The notes: generated by a model not told the origin, from the sequence alone. Counted from the first letter of the stretch, positions 15,960 through 25,433 are shown. The stretch is 64,000 nucleotides of DNA from CBDBCU01 sp965243185 (GCA_965243185.1 OZ251531.1:3162001-3226000); one strand, 5' to 3'. Program-made: numbers and translations.

Positions 15960-18863
15960 CTACACCACCAGCCGCGCCCCCTTCGGCCGCGCCTTCCCGC
16001 CATGCACCGACGGCTCCGCGCACCACTTCGCCGCCAACCGCCTTACCCCCTGATACACCGAATCCGCAAACCCCAGCAAATCGCACACCACCCGCTTATC
16101 CAGCAAAGCCCGGTTCGGGTCCGCATCCGCCAAGTAAGCCGGCAGCAGTTCCTTGTCCCGAAACTCCTCAAAAATCTCCCGGGCCGTATCCAGTTGACCG
16201 TCAGTAAGGGCGCGCAGGTCGAGGGTGGGTAGGGCGTCTATCGCGCTGACCGTTATGTCTCCTCTACCAGCAACTTGGCGGTTTGCGTGCCACCAATAGC
16301 AAATCAGACCCAAAGTGCTGTTCCCCCACACTACAAAGGGATAATCAAAAGACGAATCAGCAAACCTTACAGTCGGCCAACCCCGGCCGCCCATACTCTC
16401 CCTTTCGGTAAAGGCCGCCGCTAGTGGCTGGGAGTTAAAACGAAACCCTCTACTGATGTGAACCCGGCTTGCCGTATCCCAAATGCCAGCGGCCTCTTGC
16501 TCCATACCAATCTGTACCAGCAACTGCAAATCCGGTTCGCAGACCAGATGAGTCTCTTTCTTGGCATCGTGATTCCAGAGACAAGGATAGTTAGCCGTAT
16601 CGCTGGGGTTGGTTTTGGTAAAGGGAGCCGGGTGTGGCGGGCCAAGGATAAGACGGTCAACCAGGCCGCGCTGTCCGATGATAGAGAGGGTAGTAGTGGG
16701 GAGTGGGAGAGGGTTTTGATAGGTAGGGAGCCAGAGGTGGGAGTTGGTAAGAGAGTGGGCTACTTGGGCGACTGAGATGTCCGCAATACGGACAGCATTA
16801 AACGTCGGCAAAAATCCCTTAGGGATTTTTGCCGACGCGATTTCGGCGGCATTTTCCGTACCGATGTTCAATACTGCGCCGCCGTACGGGCCATTCTCAA
16901 TACCCCGGAGCAAGTCAGCCGCCAATACGCCATTAGCAATTTCAGTGGCGGCGGCCCGTCCGGGCGGGCGGCGGCGCAGGGAAGTAAAGCGGGCCCGCTC
17001 CGCCGGGATTTCGTCCTCCCGCAATTTGCGGGCCACTGCCAGACACTCCGCCATACCGGTGTCGGCGGAAAAGGACAACTGGTCATTATCCGCGGCGGCA
17101 ATGCTCAACACTTCCAAATCGGTATATTCATCCGCCAGCATTTGCCGAAACTTATCCCAAGAAGTGCCGGCTGATACCGACAGCGGCAGCACAAAAGCCA
17201 AGACGCCGCCGGGCTTGAGCTTGCGGTGCGCCAGGGCGGTAAAAGCCGAGGCTAACCCGGCTTTGCCGTCATAGCAGCTATTCTTGCCCAAGTCCCGCAT
17301 CCGCTTGCCCATCGCGTCCATATCGGCTTTGCTGGCGTCAAAAGCGGCAAAGGCCGGATTAACCACAGTAGCGTGGGCGCCCTCGTGATTAGTGGCCCGG
17401 GTAAAGGGCGGGTTCATAATCACCAGGTCAAAGCCGCCATCCGGGATTTGGGCAATGACCTGCGCCGCCGTTTCCTCGCCGACGCTGCCGGTGCGCAGCG
17501 CCGGGTCGCTGGTGTTGAACAGGGTTTGCACCGCCGAACTTTGCAGCAGTTCCAGCGAGCCCAGCTTAACGCTGCCATCCTCCTGCCGGCCGTAGGGCAT
17601 CGTATAGAGCCGGGATTGGCCGAACTGCACCTCCGGCTGCATCCCGGACAAGGTCGAGCCGGTTATGTGAATGGCGGACGGCATTACATCGCAGCCGTAC
17701 AATACTTCCTCGAGCATAACCGGATGCAGCCGCGCCGGGTCGCCGCCGCCTTGCTGATGTTGGGCGGCGATACGGTCATACACCGCCGACAGCAGCGCGC
17801 CGGTACCGCAGGCAAAATCCCCCACCCGCAAGCGGCCAATAGTAGCCGCATCCGCCCAATCCACTCCCTCCAGCTTCGCCACCGCCAGCCGGGCCAGCAA
17901 GGCCGCCGACTCCGGCCGGGTGTAAAAGGTCGCCAGATACTTGCGGTCGGCAATCAGCCGCTGGAAAACCCGCCCGGTCAAATCGTGGGCATTATCCACC
18001 CCGGCCGCCGCCACGGCCTGCGCCGTCGGCCGCAGCGTATCCAGCACCCGGGCGGCGGCAGCGGAGGGTAGTTGGGTCAGCAGGTCTTTGGCAATGGCGA
18101 AAATGGGGTAGTAGTTGATGGACAGGATACCCTCCCACGCCGCCAGTACCGCATCCTGCAAGGTAGGATCCGCCGGCCCGCCCAACTGCCGCAAATGCTT
18201 AACGGCAGTATGCATCCCGGCAATGCGCTCGTGAAAGACCAGGGCATTAGCCAAGATAGCGCAAGCCATCCGCCGCGTTTGCGGCACATTGGACATTCCC
18301 AGCAGGGCGGCCAAATCGGCGGCAATTCCGGGACGCGATTCCGCCATCTCGTCCAACCATTCGGCCGCCCGACCAATGCCGCCTTCCAGCGTTTCCGCCG
18401 CCCGCTCCACTTCCTGCTGCGGCACCGAAACCAACCGGATTAAATCCGCCAAATCCGTCACGGCGCCGGTCAGCCACCCGGCCCCGGGAAAAGGATTGCC
18501 CTGATGATAGAGAACCCGGTAAGACAAAGCCGCCTGTTCTACCGCCGCCGTCACATCGTACGCCGCCTCCACCGTCGCCGGGTAGCGCACGGCAATGGCC
18601 GCCTCAATGGCCCGGCCGTCCCCGGCAATGTTCAGGCCCAACCGCTCCCGGGCATCCTGCTCCACCGTGGCCGCCGGTTCATATTCCGCTTCGACCACCA
18701 CCGGGGCGCGGCCGCGCCCGGTAATCAGCACATCCGAATGGCGGCCCGGATAATCGGCGAAAGTCTGCGTATTTTCCGCCAGCACCACGCAGCCCGGCAG
18801 CATCCGGCGCAGCAAATTGCCCAAGGCATTATTGGCGTTAGGTTCCGTCTGGCGTGGCATCAT
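15960..18863 (-). CDS. Type IIG-like N6-adenine DNA methyltransferase copy 2 (intact)
   Basis: 967 residues from ATG 18863, chosen because it matches the start of copy 1 and follows the shared promoter. Domains in order: nuclease-like N-terminus with HSDVLI...VEAEYE (E-x-E instead of E-x-K); helical linker; methyltransferase core with FACGTG (~349) and NPPF (~481); a palindrome-encoded joint at about residues 675-686; a target-recognition region; and a conserved C-terminus ending RPKGARLVV. Compared with copy 1, the core and C-terminus are nearly identical, while about 16230-16802 and a short patch after NPPF diverge. No separate restriction, specificity or BREX genes adjoin. Its sequence specificity is unknown. 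Confidence 0.85.
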   Translation of the reverse strand: MMPRQTEPNANNALGNLLRRMLPGCVVLAENTQTFADYPGRHSDVLITGRGRAPVVVEAEYEPAATVEQDARERLGLNIAGDGRAIEAAIAVRYPATVEAAYDVTAAVEQAALSYRVLYHQGNPFPGAGWLTGAVTDLADLIRLVSVPQQEVERAAETLEGGIGRAAEWLDEMAESRPGIAADLAALLGMSNVPQTRRMACAILANALVFHERIAGMHTAVKHLRQLGGPADPTLQDAVLAAWEGILSINYYPIFAIAKDLLTQLPSAAAARVLDTLRPTAQAVAAAGVDNAHDLTGRVFQRLIADRKYLATFYTRPESAALLARLAVAKLEGVDWADAATIGRLRVGDFACGTGALLSAVYDRIAAQHQQGGGDPARLHPVMLEEVLYGCDVMPSAIHITGSTLSGMQPEVQFGQSRLYTMPYGRQEDGSVKLGSLELLQSSAVQTLFNTSDPALRTGSVGEETAAQVIAQIPDGGFDLVIMNPPFTRATNHEGAHATVVNPAFAAFDASKADMDAMGKRMRDLGKNSCYDGKAGLASAFTALAHRKLKPGGVLAFVLPLSVSAGTSWDKFRQMLADEYTDLEVLSIAAADNDQLSFSADTGMAECLAVARKLREDEIPAERARFTSLRRRPPGRAAATEIANGVLAADLLRGIENGPYGGAVLNIGTENAAEIASAKIPKGFLPTFNAVRIADISVAQVAHSLTNSHLWLPTYQNPLPLPTTTLSIIGQRGLVDRLILGPPHPAPFTKTNPSDTANYPCLWNHDAKKETHLVCEPDLQLLVQIGMEQEAAGIWDTASRVHISRGFRFNSQPLAAAFTERESMGGRGWPTVRFADSSFDYPFVVWGNSTLGLICYWWHANRQVAGRGDITVSAIDALPTLDLRALTDGQLDTAREIFEEFRDKELLPAYLADADPNRALLDKRVVCDLLGFADSVYQGVRRLAAKWCAEPSVHGGKARPKGARLVV
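16803..16837 (-). repeat. Perfect 35-bp palindrome inside methyltransferase copy 2
   Basis: Arms of 17 bp (16803-16819 and 16821-16837) pair perfectly around one base (16820). Position and codon phase equal those of the copy 1 palindrome, but six bases per arm differ and all differences are compensated. In this copy the frame reads through as AKIPKGFLP without a stop. Confidence 0.95.
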
Positions 18864-18906
18864 AAGCATTAACCCTTTGCCGAATTTGCGAATTGTAACC
18901 GGGGCA

Positions 18907-18934
18907 ATAGTAGCATAATTCCGATAGCCGGCAA
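18907..18934 (-). promoter_or_regulatory. Promoter of methyltransferase copy 2
   Basis: Minus-strand TTGCCG (18929-18934), 16-base spacer, TACTAT (18907-18912), conserved with copy 1 (6991-7018). Confidence 0.5.
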
Positions 18935-19034
18935 GGGTCTGCCGCGCGTGGGATCGCTCCAGTTGACACCATCCCATCCCTGCATTAACCTGAACTCCCG
19001 TAACCAACCCGGCCCAATCAGGATTGACTTGCCG

Positions 19035-19484
19035 ATGACCGCTCCCGCCGCCACAATTCCGGTCTCCGTTGACCCCGGCCGCCTGCGCCTCACCGACCTG
19101 GCCGGCGCTGACGGTGTCCTGTTGGGGATGCGCTGCCCCACCTGCGGCATCTACCTGTTCGGCCCCGCCGTCTTTTGCCCATCCTGCACCGCCGCTGACC
19201 TGGAGCCGGTCGAATTAAGCCGCCGCGGCATCCTTTACAGCTACACCATCGTCCGCGTGCCGCCGGCCGGCTGGCCCGGCACCGTCCCCTACATCCTCGG
19301 CGAAGTCGAACTCCCCGAAGGCCCCCACGTCCTCGCCGAAGTCATCGACTGCCCCCAAGATGAACTAGCCATCGGGCAAGCCGTAGAACTAGCCTTGCAG
19401 CCCGTTCCAACCGCCGATTCCAGCCCAACCCGCATCGTCTATAAATGGCGGCCCGCCGTCGCCAATCCGGGAGACGCCCCATGA
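19035..19484 (+). CDS. DUF35 zinc-ribbon/OB-fold protein, thiolase partner
   Basis: 149 residues. A rubredoxin-like zinc ribbon (MRCPTCG ... FCPSCTA) is followed by an OB-fold (GILYSYTIVRVPPAGW, PYILGEVELPEG). Proteins of this type bind acyl-CoA-related ligands and pair with thiolases or HMG-CoA synthases. ATG 19035 is chosen because the frame upstream lacks family similarity. The stop overlaps the thiolase ATG (ATGA, 19481-19484), strongly suggesting a two-subunit unit. Confidence 0.85.
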   Translation: MTAPAATIPVSVDPGRLRLTDLAGADGVLLGMRCPTCGIYLFGPAVFCPSCTAADLEPVELSRRGILYSYTIVRVPPAGWPGTVPYILGEVELPEGPHVLAEVIDCPQDELAIGQAVELALQPVPTADSSPTRIVYKWRPAVANPGDAP

Positions 19485-20638
19485 CAACTCCCTTCAAGCC
19501 CGCCCGGGAAGTAGCCGTTGTCGGCGTCGGTCTCCATCCCTTCGGCCGCTTCCCCGGCAAAGACTTGGCCGCCCTGGCCCGCGATGCCGTAGTCGCCGCC
19601 CTCCAGGACGCCGCCATCCCTTGGCGCGCCATCCCCGTCGCCTATTTCGGCCATGTCTATTATCAAGGTATGTCCGTTGGCGAAACCGCCCTCGGCCCTT
19701 TGGGGTTGACCGGCATCCCCATCATCAATGTCGAAAACGCCTGCTCCAGCGGCTCCACCGCCTTTTGGCAAGCCTATTGGGGCATCGCCGCCGGCCTCTA
19801 TGACCTGGCATTAGCCTTTGGCGCAGAAAAAGTCCCCAGCGGCCCGGTTACCGTTACCGCCGCCGACAGCCCGGAACGCTATATCGGCGGCGACCACATG
19901 ATGGCTGGCTACGCCCTGCGGATGCGCCGCTATATGGCTGAAACCGGCGCGCCGCCCGCCGCCTTTGCCCAAGTCACCGTCAAAGCCCGCCAAAACGCCG
20001 CCCTCAATCCCTACGCCCACCGCCAACAAACCTATACCGTTGCGGAAGTATTGGCTTCCCGCCCCATTGCCGACCCTTTGACCCTCTACCAGTGCTGCCC
20101 CACCAGCGAAGGGGCCGCCGCCGCCATCCTCTGCGCCCGGGACACCCTGAACCGCTACGGTTTGAACGCATCCCGCGCCATCCGGGTCGCCGCCGCCACG
20201 CTAACCTCCGGCAATTACAACGGCCGCGGCAGCGACCACTCCGCCTTCAGCCCCTACCGCACCGAACCGGCCGCCTTGGCCGCCTACGAAATGGCAAGTC
20301 TCGGCCCCGAGGATGTGAACCTGGCTCAAGTCCACGACGCCGCTACCATTGGCGAGTTGCAGCAAATTGAAGCTCTGCACTTAACTCCCATGGGAGAAGC
20401 CTGGCAAGCCACCCAATCCGGCCGCACCGCCCTGACCGGGGATATTCCGGTTAACACTGATGGCGGCCTCTTGGCTATGGGGCATCCCTTCGGCGCTACC
20501 GGCATTCGTATGGTTCACGAAACCGTAACCCAACTCCGCGGCGAAGCCGGCCCCCGCCAAGTCGCCAATCCCCAAGTCGGCTTGGCCCAATGCTCTGGCG
20601 CCGGCGATGTTACCACCGTCCAGATTTTCACCCGCTAA
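19481..20638 (+). CDS. Thiolase family protein (SCP-x/acetyl-CoA acetyltransferase-like)
   Basis: 385 residues. Has the nucleophilic Cys in NVENACSSGS (~residue 90), HDAATIGEL, and the second active-site block GGLLAMGHPFGATG, ending QCSGAGDV. Thiolases cleave or form beta-ketoacyl-CoA; this lipid-transfer-like branch usually needs a DUF35 partner, which is encoded directly upstream with a 4-base overlap. Substrate unknown; steroid, fatty-acid or aromatic side-chain breakdown are all possible. Confidence 0.88.
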   Translation: MTTPFKPAREVAVVGVGLHPFGRFPGKDLAALARDAVVAALQDAAIPWRAIPVAYFGHVYYQGMSVGETALGPLGLTGIPIINVENACSSGSTAFWQAYWGIAAGLYDLALAFGAEKVPSGPVTVTAADSPERYIGGDHMMAGYALRMRRYMAETGAPPAAFAQVTVKARQNAALNPYAHRQQTYTVAEVLASRPIADPLTLYQCCPTSEGAAAAILCARDTLNRYGLNASRAIRVAAATLTSGNYNGRGSDHSAFSPYRTEPAALAAYEMASLGPEDVNLAQVHDAATIGELQQIEALHLTPMGEAWQATQSGRTALTGDIPVNTDGGLLAMGHPFGATGIRMVHETVTQLRGEAGPRQVANPQVGLAQCSGAGDVTTVQIFTR

Positions 20639-20684
20639 CCAGGCAATCGGGAATAAGGCAGTGCGCCGGGGGTTAAAGAGAATT

Positions 20685-20963
20685 ATGCCCGCCTTCATCA
20701 TCTTGGCCGCAATGAAAGGCCGCTTCATCTCCGAACACGGCAACCACTACGACAACTTCCAGATGATGGGCTATTTGGACGCCGCCGATCCCGTTGACGC
20801 TATAACCGCCTTCTTTGACCAGCCGCCCTATCCCATTCGTTGGGCAGATGTCGAGTACCTGTGGGCGGAACAATTAGCCGACACCGACCACACCGGCCAT
20901 CACGGCGACTACGACCGGGTCTATGTCGAATCCCTCCGCCGCCGTTGGGAACCCCCCGGCTAA
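20685..20963 (+). CDS. Small hypothetical protein
   Basis: 92 residues from ATG 20685. A possible hydrophobic stretch at the N-terminus (AFIILAAMKG) precedes an acidic, Tyr/Trp-rich body (DQPPYPIRWADVEYLW). No family recognised. It follows the thiolase on the same strand after 46 bases; third-position G/C bias agrees with coding. The start is uncertain. Confidence 0.5.
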   Translation: MPAFIILAAMKGRFISEHGNHYDNFQMMGYLDAADPVDAITAFFDQPPYPIRWADVEYLWAEQLADTDHTGHHGDYDRVYVESLRRRWEPPG

Positions 20964-20973
20964 ACCCGCCTTG

Positions 20974-21756
20974 CTATCCTTCCCCGGCCGCTTCCCGCAA
21001 CGCCGCAAAATCCCGCCGGTACGCTTCCGCCAACGCCCGCCGGTCAGTAGTGTGCAGCACAAACCGCGCCCCCTGCCGTACCCAATGCGCCGAAAGCTCC
21101 GCCGTCTGATGATGCACCAGCGTAGCTACCCCGTGCCTTTCCGCCGTGTCAATAACCCGCTGCACAATCTCCTGATACTCCGGCCGGTCATACTGGTCCG
21201 GATAGCCAATGGAAATGCTGATGTCATTAGGCCCCACAAAGATCCCGTCAATCCCCGGCACCTTCAGGATTTCCTCCAGGTTATTCACCGCCGTCACGCT
21301 TTCAATGCCGATGATTGCCACCGTGTTGCGGTTGCGCCGCTCCAGATACTCCCGGGCGGCATCGCTCACGCGCTCCCCGCTGTCCATCAACCGCCGCACT
21401 GCTTCCCCCTTCAGCGGCCGCCACTTGGCCGCCCCGATAACCTCCTTCACTTCCGCCGCCGTCTCGCAGTAGGGCGCCAGTATCCCCTGCGCCCCGGCGT
21501 CTAACGCCATCGTCACATAGTGCGACGCCGGTATCGGAATGCGGACAATGGGCGCGACCCCGGAACCGCTGCACGCCGCCAGATAATCACCCAGTTCCGC
21601 CCGACTCCGCGGCCCATGTTCCGTGTCAATGACGATATAATCCAGCCCAATCCCTTCCAACGCCGCCGCCCACCGGGGATTGCGCCCGTGCGTTATCATC
21701 GTCCCGTACACCCGTCCCCCACCCTGCAAAACTGCCTTCAACTCCGCTCCGTTCAT
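20974..21756 (-). CDS. HpcH/HpaI family aldolase
   Basis: 260 residues, TIM-barrel class II pyruvate aldolase. DYIVIDTEHGP, IPIPASHYVTMALDAGAQGIL, GIESVTAVNNLEEI and GPNDISISIG carry the expected metal-binding Glu and Asp and the substrate-binding Arg/His of 4-hydroxy-2-oxo-acid aldolases (2,4-dihydroxyhept-2-ene-dioate type). It splits hydroxy-oxo-acids to pyruvate and an aldehyde. Single gene between convergent and divergent neighbours, with no pathway cluster around to fix the substrate. Confidence 0.88.
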   Translation of the reverse strand: MNGAELKAVLQGGGRVYGTMITHGRNPRWAAALEGIGLDYIVIDTEHGPRSRAELGDYLAACSGSGVAPIVRIPIPASHYVTMALDAGAQGILAPYCETAAEVKEVIGAAKWRPLKGEAVRRLMDSGERVSDAAREYLERRNRNTVAIIGIESVTAVNNLEEILKVPGIDGIFVGPNDISISIGYPDQYDRPEYQEIVQRVIDTAERHGVATLVHHQTAELSAHWVRQGARFVLHTTDRRALAEAYRRDFAALREAAGEG

Positions 21757-21861
21757 ACTCCCTCCGCATTGCCCCTTAACCCATCCCGCCCGTCAAAATA
21801 GCACCTGAATCCCTCCGTCCCAACGCCGCCAAGTATAGCACACGCCCCGTCCCGCGTTCTC

Positions 21862-21870
21862 TGCTATAAT
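21862..21870 (+). promoter_or_regulatory. Extended -10 promoter of rnd
   Basis: TGCTATAAT, a perfect extended -10, 36 bases before the start; AGGAGG lies five bases before the TTG at 21907. Confidence 0.6.
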
Positions 21871-21906
21871 GTATGATGAGGCATCTTTTACAGAGCAGGA
21901 GGATAA

Positions 21907-23073
21907 TTGACCTCACCGCGTTTAATCACCCGCCAGCGGGAGTGGAATCGGTTGGCAACTAGTCTCGCCAGTGAGCAGGAGCTGGCGATAGACACCGAAT
22001 CCAACAGCCGATACTCCTACCGGGGCCGTATTTGTTTGATACAGATCGGCACCGCGGGGTCTGCGCATCTGATCGACCCTCTGGCTCTGTCTGACCTGTC
22101 TGCATTGGGTTCAATTTTGGCAGAACCTTCGATCACCAAGGTGGTCCACGGTTCCGACTATGACCTGCGCTGTTTCTATCGGGAGTACGGTTTCGAGGTA
22201 AAATCGCTATTCGATACCGAGATTTCCTCCCGATTTTTAGGTGTGCCGGCGTCTAATTTAGGCTCTGTCTTGCGCAACTTTCTGGGCGTGGAAATACCCA
22301 AAAGCCTGAAGTTGCAAAAGTCAGATTGGGGCAAGCGTCCACTCAGCAAGCAAGCGATAGATTACGCTGTCGCCGACATCCATCATCTGTTACCTCTAGC
22401 CGCAGAGTTACGCAACCGTTTGACGGAAGTAGGACGTTTGGACTGGATTCAAGAGGAATGTAACCTCTTGGAACAAAACGCCCGTGCCAGAGTTGAGCAT
22501 ACCGAAAGGTCATTCCTGAAAATGAGGGGTGCCGGTCGTTTGAGTATGCGACAGTTGGCAGTCTTAAAGGAACTCTTTGAGTTTCGCGAGAAGGAAGCTG
22601 AGCGGCGGGACTGGCCTCCGTATTGGGTCATTCCTAACGATGTCTTGCTCTTTATTGCCAAATCGCCAAGCACCCCATTGTCTCAAGTCCCAAATCTCTC
22701 CTCTAAACTGATTAACCGGGTAGGGCAACAGATAGAAGCCGCCGTACAATGCGGGCAATGCGGGCCAGAAGTGCAACGACCTCCACTGTCTCGGAAAACT
22801 CGTTTCCAAGACCCGGATGTCGAAAGCCGCCTGCAAGTTTTGAATCAATGGCGTAGGGATAAGGGGGCAACCCTTGGCCTCGATCCCGCCCTCCTCTGGC
22901 CCACGCCCAGCCTCGAGCGGTTAGCCCGCAATCCCCACCAGCAGGATACCGAACTCTCCCCCGCCGGCTCCCCCGAAATCCGCTACTGGCAGCGGCAGCA
23001 ATTCGCCGCCGAACTAGCCGCCGCCGTTCAGGACGCCGCCCGCCGCTTTCCCCTCCAAACCATCCCGACCTAG
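21907..23073 (+). CDS. rnd: Ribonuclease D (DEDDy 3'-5' exonuclease with HRDC domain)
   Basis: 388 residues from TTG 21907, set by the strong AGGAGG. The catalytic DEDDy set is visible: AIDTES (ExoI), HGSDYDLRC (ExoII) and IDYAVADIHHL (ExoIII, Tyr). An HRDC domain follows (MRQLAVLKELFEFREKEA). RNase D trims 3' ends of tRNA precursors and other structured RNAs. Codon use is odd: up to ~22865 third positions are mixed with many A/T, then the last ~200 bases abruptly return to the C/G-rich style of the neighbours, suggesting a mosaic gene. Confidence 0.92.
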   Translation: MTSPRLITRQREWNRLATSLASEQELAIDTESNSRYSYRGRICLIQIGTAGSAHLIDPLALSDLSALGSILAEPSITKVVHGSDYDLRCFYREYGFEVKSLFDTEISSRFLGVPASNLGSVLRNFLGVEIPKSLKLQKSDWGKRPLSKQAIDYAVADIHHLLPLAAELRNRLTEVGRLDWIQEECNLLEQNARARVEHTERSFLKMRGAGRLSMRQLAVLKELFEFREKEAERRDWPPYWVIPNDVLLFIAKSPSTPLSQVPNLSSKLINRVGQQIEAAVQCGQCGPEVQRPPLSRKTRFQDPDVESRLQVLNQWRRDKGATLGLDPALLWPTPSLERLARNPHQQDTELSPAGSPEIRYWQRQQFAAELAAAVQDAARRFPLQTIPT

Positions 23074-23090
23074 CCCGCCGGCCCCAAACT

Positions 23091-23117
23091 AAAACCCTCC
23101 CCGATAACCGGGGAGGG
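23091..23117 (-). terminator. Rho-independent terminator
   Basis: Stem CCCTCCCC/GGGGAGGG (23095-23102, 23110-23117) with a 7-base loop. On the minus strand it is followed by TTTT, so it serves the peptidase gene at 23147-24229; on the plus strand it may weakly end rnd. Confidence 0.65.
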
Positions 23118-23146
23118 CTGCGGAACCGCTTGCCGGCCCGGGAACC

Positions 23147-24229
23147 CTAACGCCCGTCCACTAGCAAGTTCCGGCAGAACGCCGCCGTATCCACCAAATC
23201 CGGTATCACCACATACTCGTCCACCGTGTGCATCTCGTTAGTGGACATCCCCACCACCACGCTTTGGATGCCGTGCAGCCGCATCACATTCCCGTCCGTC
23301 CCGCCCCCGGACGGCTGAATGTTCGGCGTCAGCCCCATCTTTTCCATAATCCGCCGCGTCATCCGCACCACCGGCTCATCCGGATCCAGCCGGTAGGTAT
23401 GAAACATCACCTCCAACTGCTCCTCAATCGTCGCCTCCCGATACTTCCGCCGCGCCTCATCCAGCGTCGCCGTAACTTGCAGTTTCAGCAGGTCAAAAGT
23501 CTCCGTGTTACGGCTGCGAAACTCCCCCACAAAAGTAGCCTCCGCCGGCACCGCATTCCGCACCGTCCCGCCGGAAATCAGCCCCACATTAAAAGTCGTT
23601 TCCTCATCCAGCCGCCCCTGCGGCAGCTCCCCGATAATCTCCGACGCAATGCGAATGGCCGACAAACCCTTTTCCGGCTCCACCCCGGCGTGGGCGGCCC
23701 GCCCCTTTACCGTCACATCAAACCCCATATAGGTGGGACTGGAGCCGGTGATGGTATTCACCGGCCCGTTGCCGTCAAACACCACCGCCTCCAACGCCCG
23801 GATCAGCGAAAAGTCCAGGTTGTTGGCTCCTACCAACCCGATTTCCTCTCCCCGCGTAAAGACCGCCTGCACCGGCCGGTGGGCAATGCCTTCCTCCACC
23901 ACCGACTCCACTCCCTCCAGAATGGCCGCAATGCCCGCCTTGCAGTCCCCGCCCAGAATGGTCGTCCCGTCCGAAACGATGCGCTCGCCCCGGATTTGCG
24001 GCTTAATCCCGCGCCCCGGCTCCACCGTGTCCATGTGCGCCGACAGCAGCAGCGGGTTCTCCCCCGGCTCCGACGCAATCACATTCCCGTGGGCGTCCCG
24101 CTCCACCGCAAACCCCAACTGGCTCAACCGCGCCGTCAAGTGCTGCGCCACCGCCTCCTCCTCATTAGAGGGGCTGTCAATCCGCACCAGGTCGCAGAAA
24201 GAGTTGATCAGCCGTTCTCGATTTACCAT
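23147..24229 (-). CDS. M20-family peptidase (PepT-like)
   Basis: 360 residues. Zinc-dependent peptidase of the peptidase T-like group: first metal-site block LSAHMDTVEPG, bridging Asp in GGDCKAGIAAI, catalytic Glu pair in TRGEEIGLVG, dimerisation domain with GRAAHAGVEPEKG, and late ligand His in MSTNEMHTVDE. Probably a cytosolic di/tripeptidase or a related deacylase. Monocistronic with its own terminator downstream. Confidence 0.88.
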   Translation of the reverse strand: MVNRERLINSFCDLVRIDSPSNEEEAVAQHLTARLSQLGFAVERDAHGNVIASEPGENPLLLSAHMDTVEPGRGIKPQIRGERIVSDGTTILGGDCKAGIAAILEGVESVVEEGIAHRPVQAVFTRGEEIGLVGANNLDFSLIRALEAVVFDGNGPVNTITGSSPTYMGFDVTVKGRAAHAGVEPEKGLSAIRIASEIIGELPQGRLDEETTFNVGLISGGTVRNAVPAEATFVGEFRSRNTETFDLLKLQVTATLDEARRKYREATIEEQLEVMFHTYRLDPDEPVVRMTRRIMEKMGLTPNIQPSGGGTDGNVMRLHGIQSVVVGMSTNEMHTVDEYVVIPDLVDTAAFCRNLLVDGR

Positions 24230-24289
24230 AGTTCCCTTACCTCTCCTTTATCCGGTCAGCCTATCCCGCGCCCCATTATACATCCCCGG

Positions 24290-25165
24290 CTAGGGCGACA
24301 GAGCAATCAGCCCCAACCCCAGCACAATAAACCCCGAACCCAGCAGCCGCCCCGTCCCAAAGGGTTCCTTCAGCAGGAAAACCCCTAATAATACCCCAAT
24401 CACAATGCCCACTTCCCGAGCCGGCGCCGCATAGCTCACTTGCGACCAAGCGAAAGCCGTCAATACCAAACCATAGGTAACAAACCCCAGCAGTCCCGCC
24501 GCCACTACCGGCCCGGCATTAACCTGCCACTCCCGCCGCACTCCGGCCAACCCGTGCTGCCGTAATATGTAGGGAAACAACCCTATCGCCGCCCCCAAAG
24601 TCAGCAGATAAACGAACAGGAACGGCTGAACATAGCCCACGCCCCGCTTGTCCACCAGCGTATAGATGGTAATAGTCAACCCGGTCAACACGGCGTAGCG
24701 GATGCCCCCGTCCCGCAGCAGCGCCCCCGGCTGATGCAGCAACTCCCCCAGCCGTCCCCACCACGACACCAAGCCAATCCCCAGGATAATGCAGCCTACC
24801 CCCGCAATGGCCGGCAATGCCATCCGCTCCCCCAAAGTCAGCACCGCCAGCACCGGCACTAGCATTGGCCCAATCCCCCGCGCAATGGGATAGACCAGCG
24901 ACAAATCCCCCCGGCTGTAGCCCCGTCCCAGCAGCGTGAAATAAGCCACGTGCAGTACCGCCGAAGCCAACGCCAGCCACCACCCCGGCGGCGGCGGGGG
25001 ATACCGATACAGCAGCCACCCGCCCAACGGCGCCAGCATCACCGCCCCCCCGAACAGGATCCACCACACAAACACCTCCTTATTCTCGGAGCGTTTCAGC
25101 AGCAGATTCCAGCCGGCGTGCGCCGCCGCCGACAGCAAAATCAATCCCAAAGCCAATCCGGTCAT
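24290..25165 (-). CDS. EamA/DMT-family transporter
   Basis: 291 residues, almost wholly hydrophobic, with about ten predicted membrane helices in two EamA repeats (first ~1-130, second ~150-291). The second repeat ends with GVLLGVFLLKEPFGTGRLLGS, typical of drug/metabolite exporters. Substrate unknown. It lies 60 bases upstream of the peptidase on the same strand and may be cotranscribed. Confidence 0.85.
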   Translation of the reverse strand: MTGLALGLILLSAAAHAGWNLLLKRSENKEVFVWWILFGGAVMLAPLGGWLLYRYPPPPPGWWLALASAVLHVAYFTLLGRGYSRGDLSLVYPIARGIGPMLVPVLAVLTLGERMALPAIAGVGCIILGIGLVSWWGRLGELLHQPGALLRDGGIRYAVLTGLTITIYTLVDKRGVGYVQPFLFVYLLTLGAAIGLFPYILRQHGLAGVRREWQVNAGPVVAAGLLGFVTYGLVLTAFAWSQVSYAAPAREVGIVIGVLLGVFLLKEPFGTGRLLGSGFIVLGLGLIALSP

Positions 25166-25208
25166 AATCCCAGAGTATAACCCAAACTAACCAGCCCCCA
25201 AGCGCAGC

Positions 25209-25236
25209 AAAAACCCCGCCCGGCAAACGGGCGGGG
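25209..25236 (-). terminator. Terminator of tRNA-Glu
   Basis: Nine-bp G+C stem CCCCGCCCG/CGGGCGGGG (25214-25222, 25228-25236) followed on the minus strand by TTTTT. It lies 27 bases beyond the tRNA end. Confidence 0.85.
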
Positions 25237-25262
25237 AAACAAAACCATCCCGAAAAAAAGGT

Positions 25263-25339
25263 TGGTAGCGCATAGGGGATTCGAACCCCTGATCTCCGCC
25301 TTGAGAGGGCGGTGTCCTGGGCCGCTAGACGAATGCGCC
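25263..25339 (-). tRNA. tRNA-Glu (anticodon CTC)
   Basis: 77 nt cloverleaf on the minus strand: acceptor GGCGCAT/ATGCGCT (one G-U pair), D arm GTCTAGCGGCCCAGGAC, anticodon arm CCGCC-CTCTCAA-GGCGG giving CTC (reads GAG), T arm AGGGG-TTCGAAT-CCCCT, and encoded ACCA end. The D and anticodon arms match the well-known bacterial tRNA-Glu pattern. Confidence 0.96.
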
Positions 25340-25433
25340 ACAACAACAGCTGGAAACGGCCCCAAAGAAACATCCAGCAAAACTAATATAGTAAAACCGG
25401 CAGCGCTTGTCAACTATTTTAACCGCCTTTTTC

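Noticed and set aside
16803..16837. Transcription terminator inside methyltransferase copy 2
   Set aside because: The palindrome has a one-base loop and no T-run after it on the coding strand; it lies in the middle of an intact coding frame.
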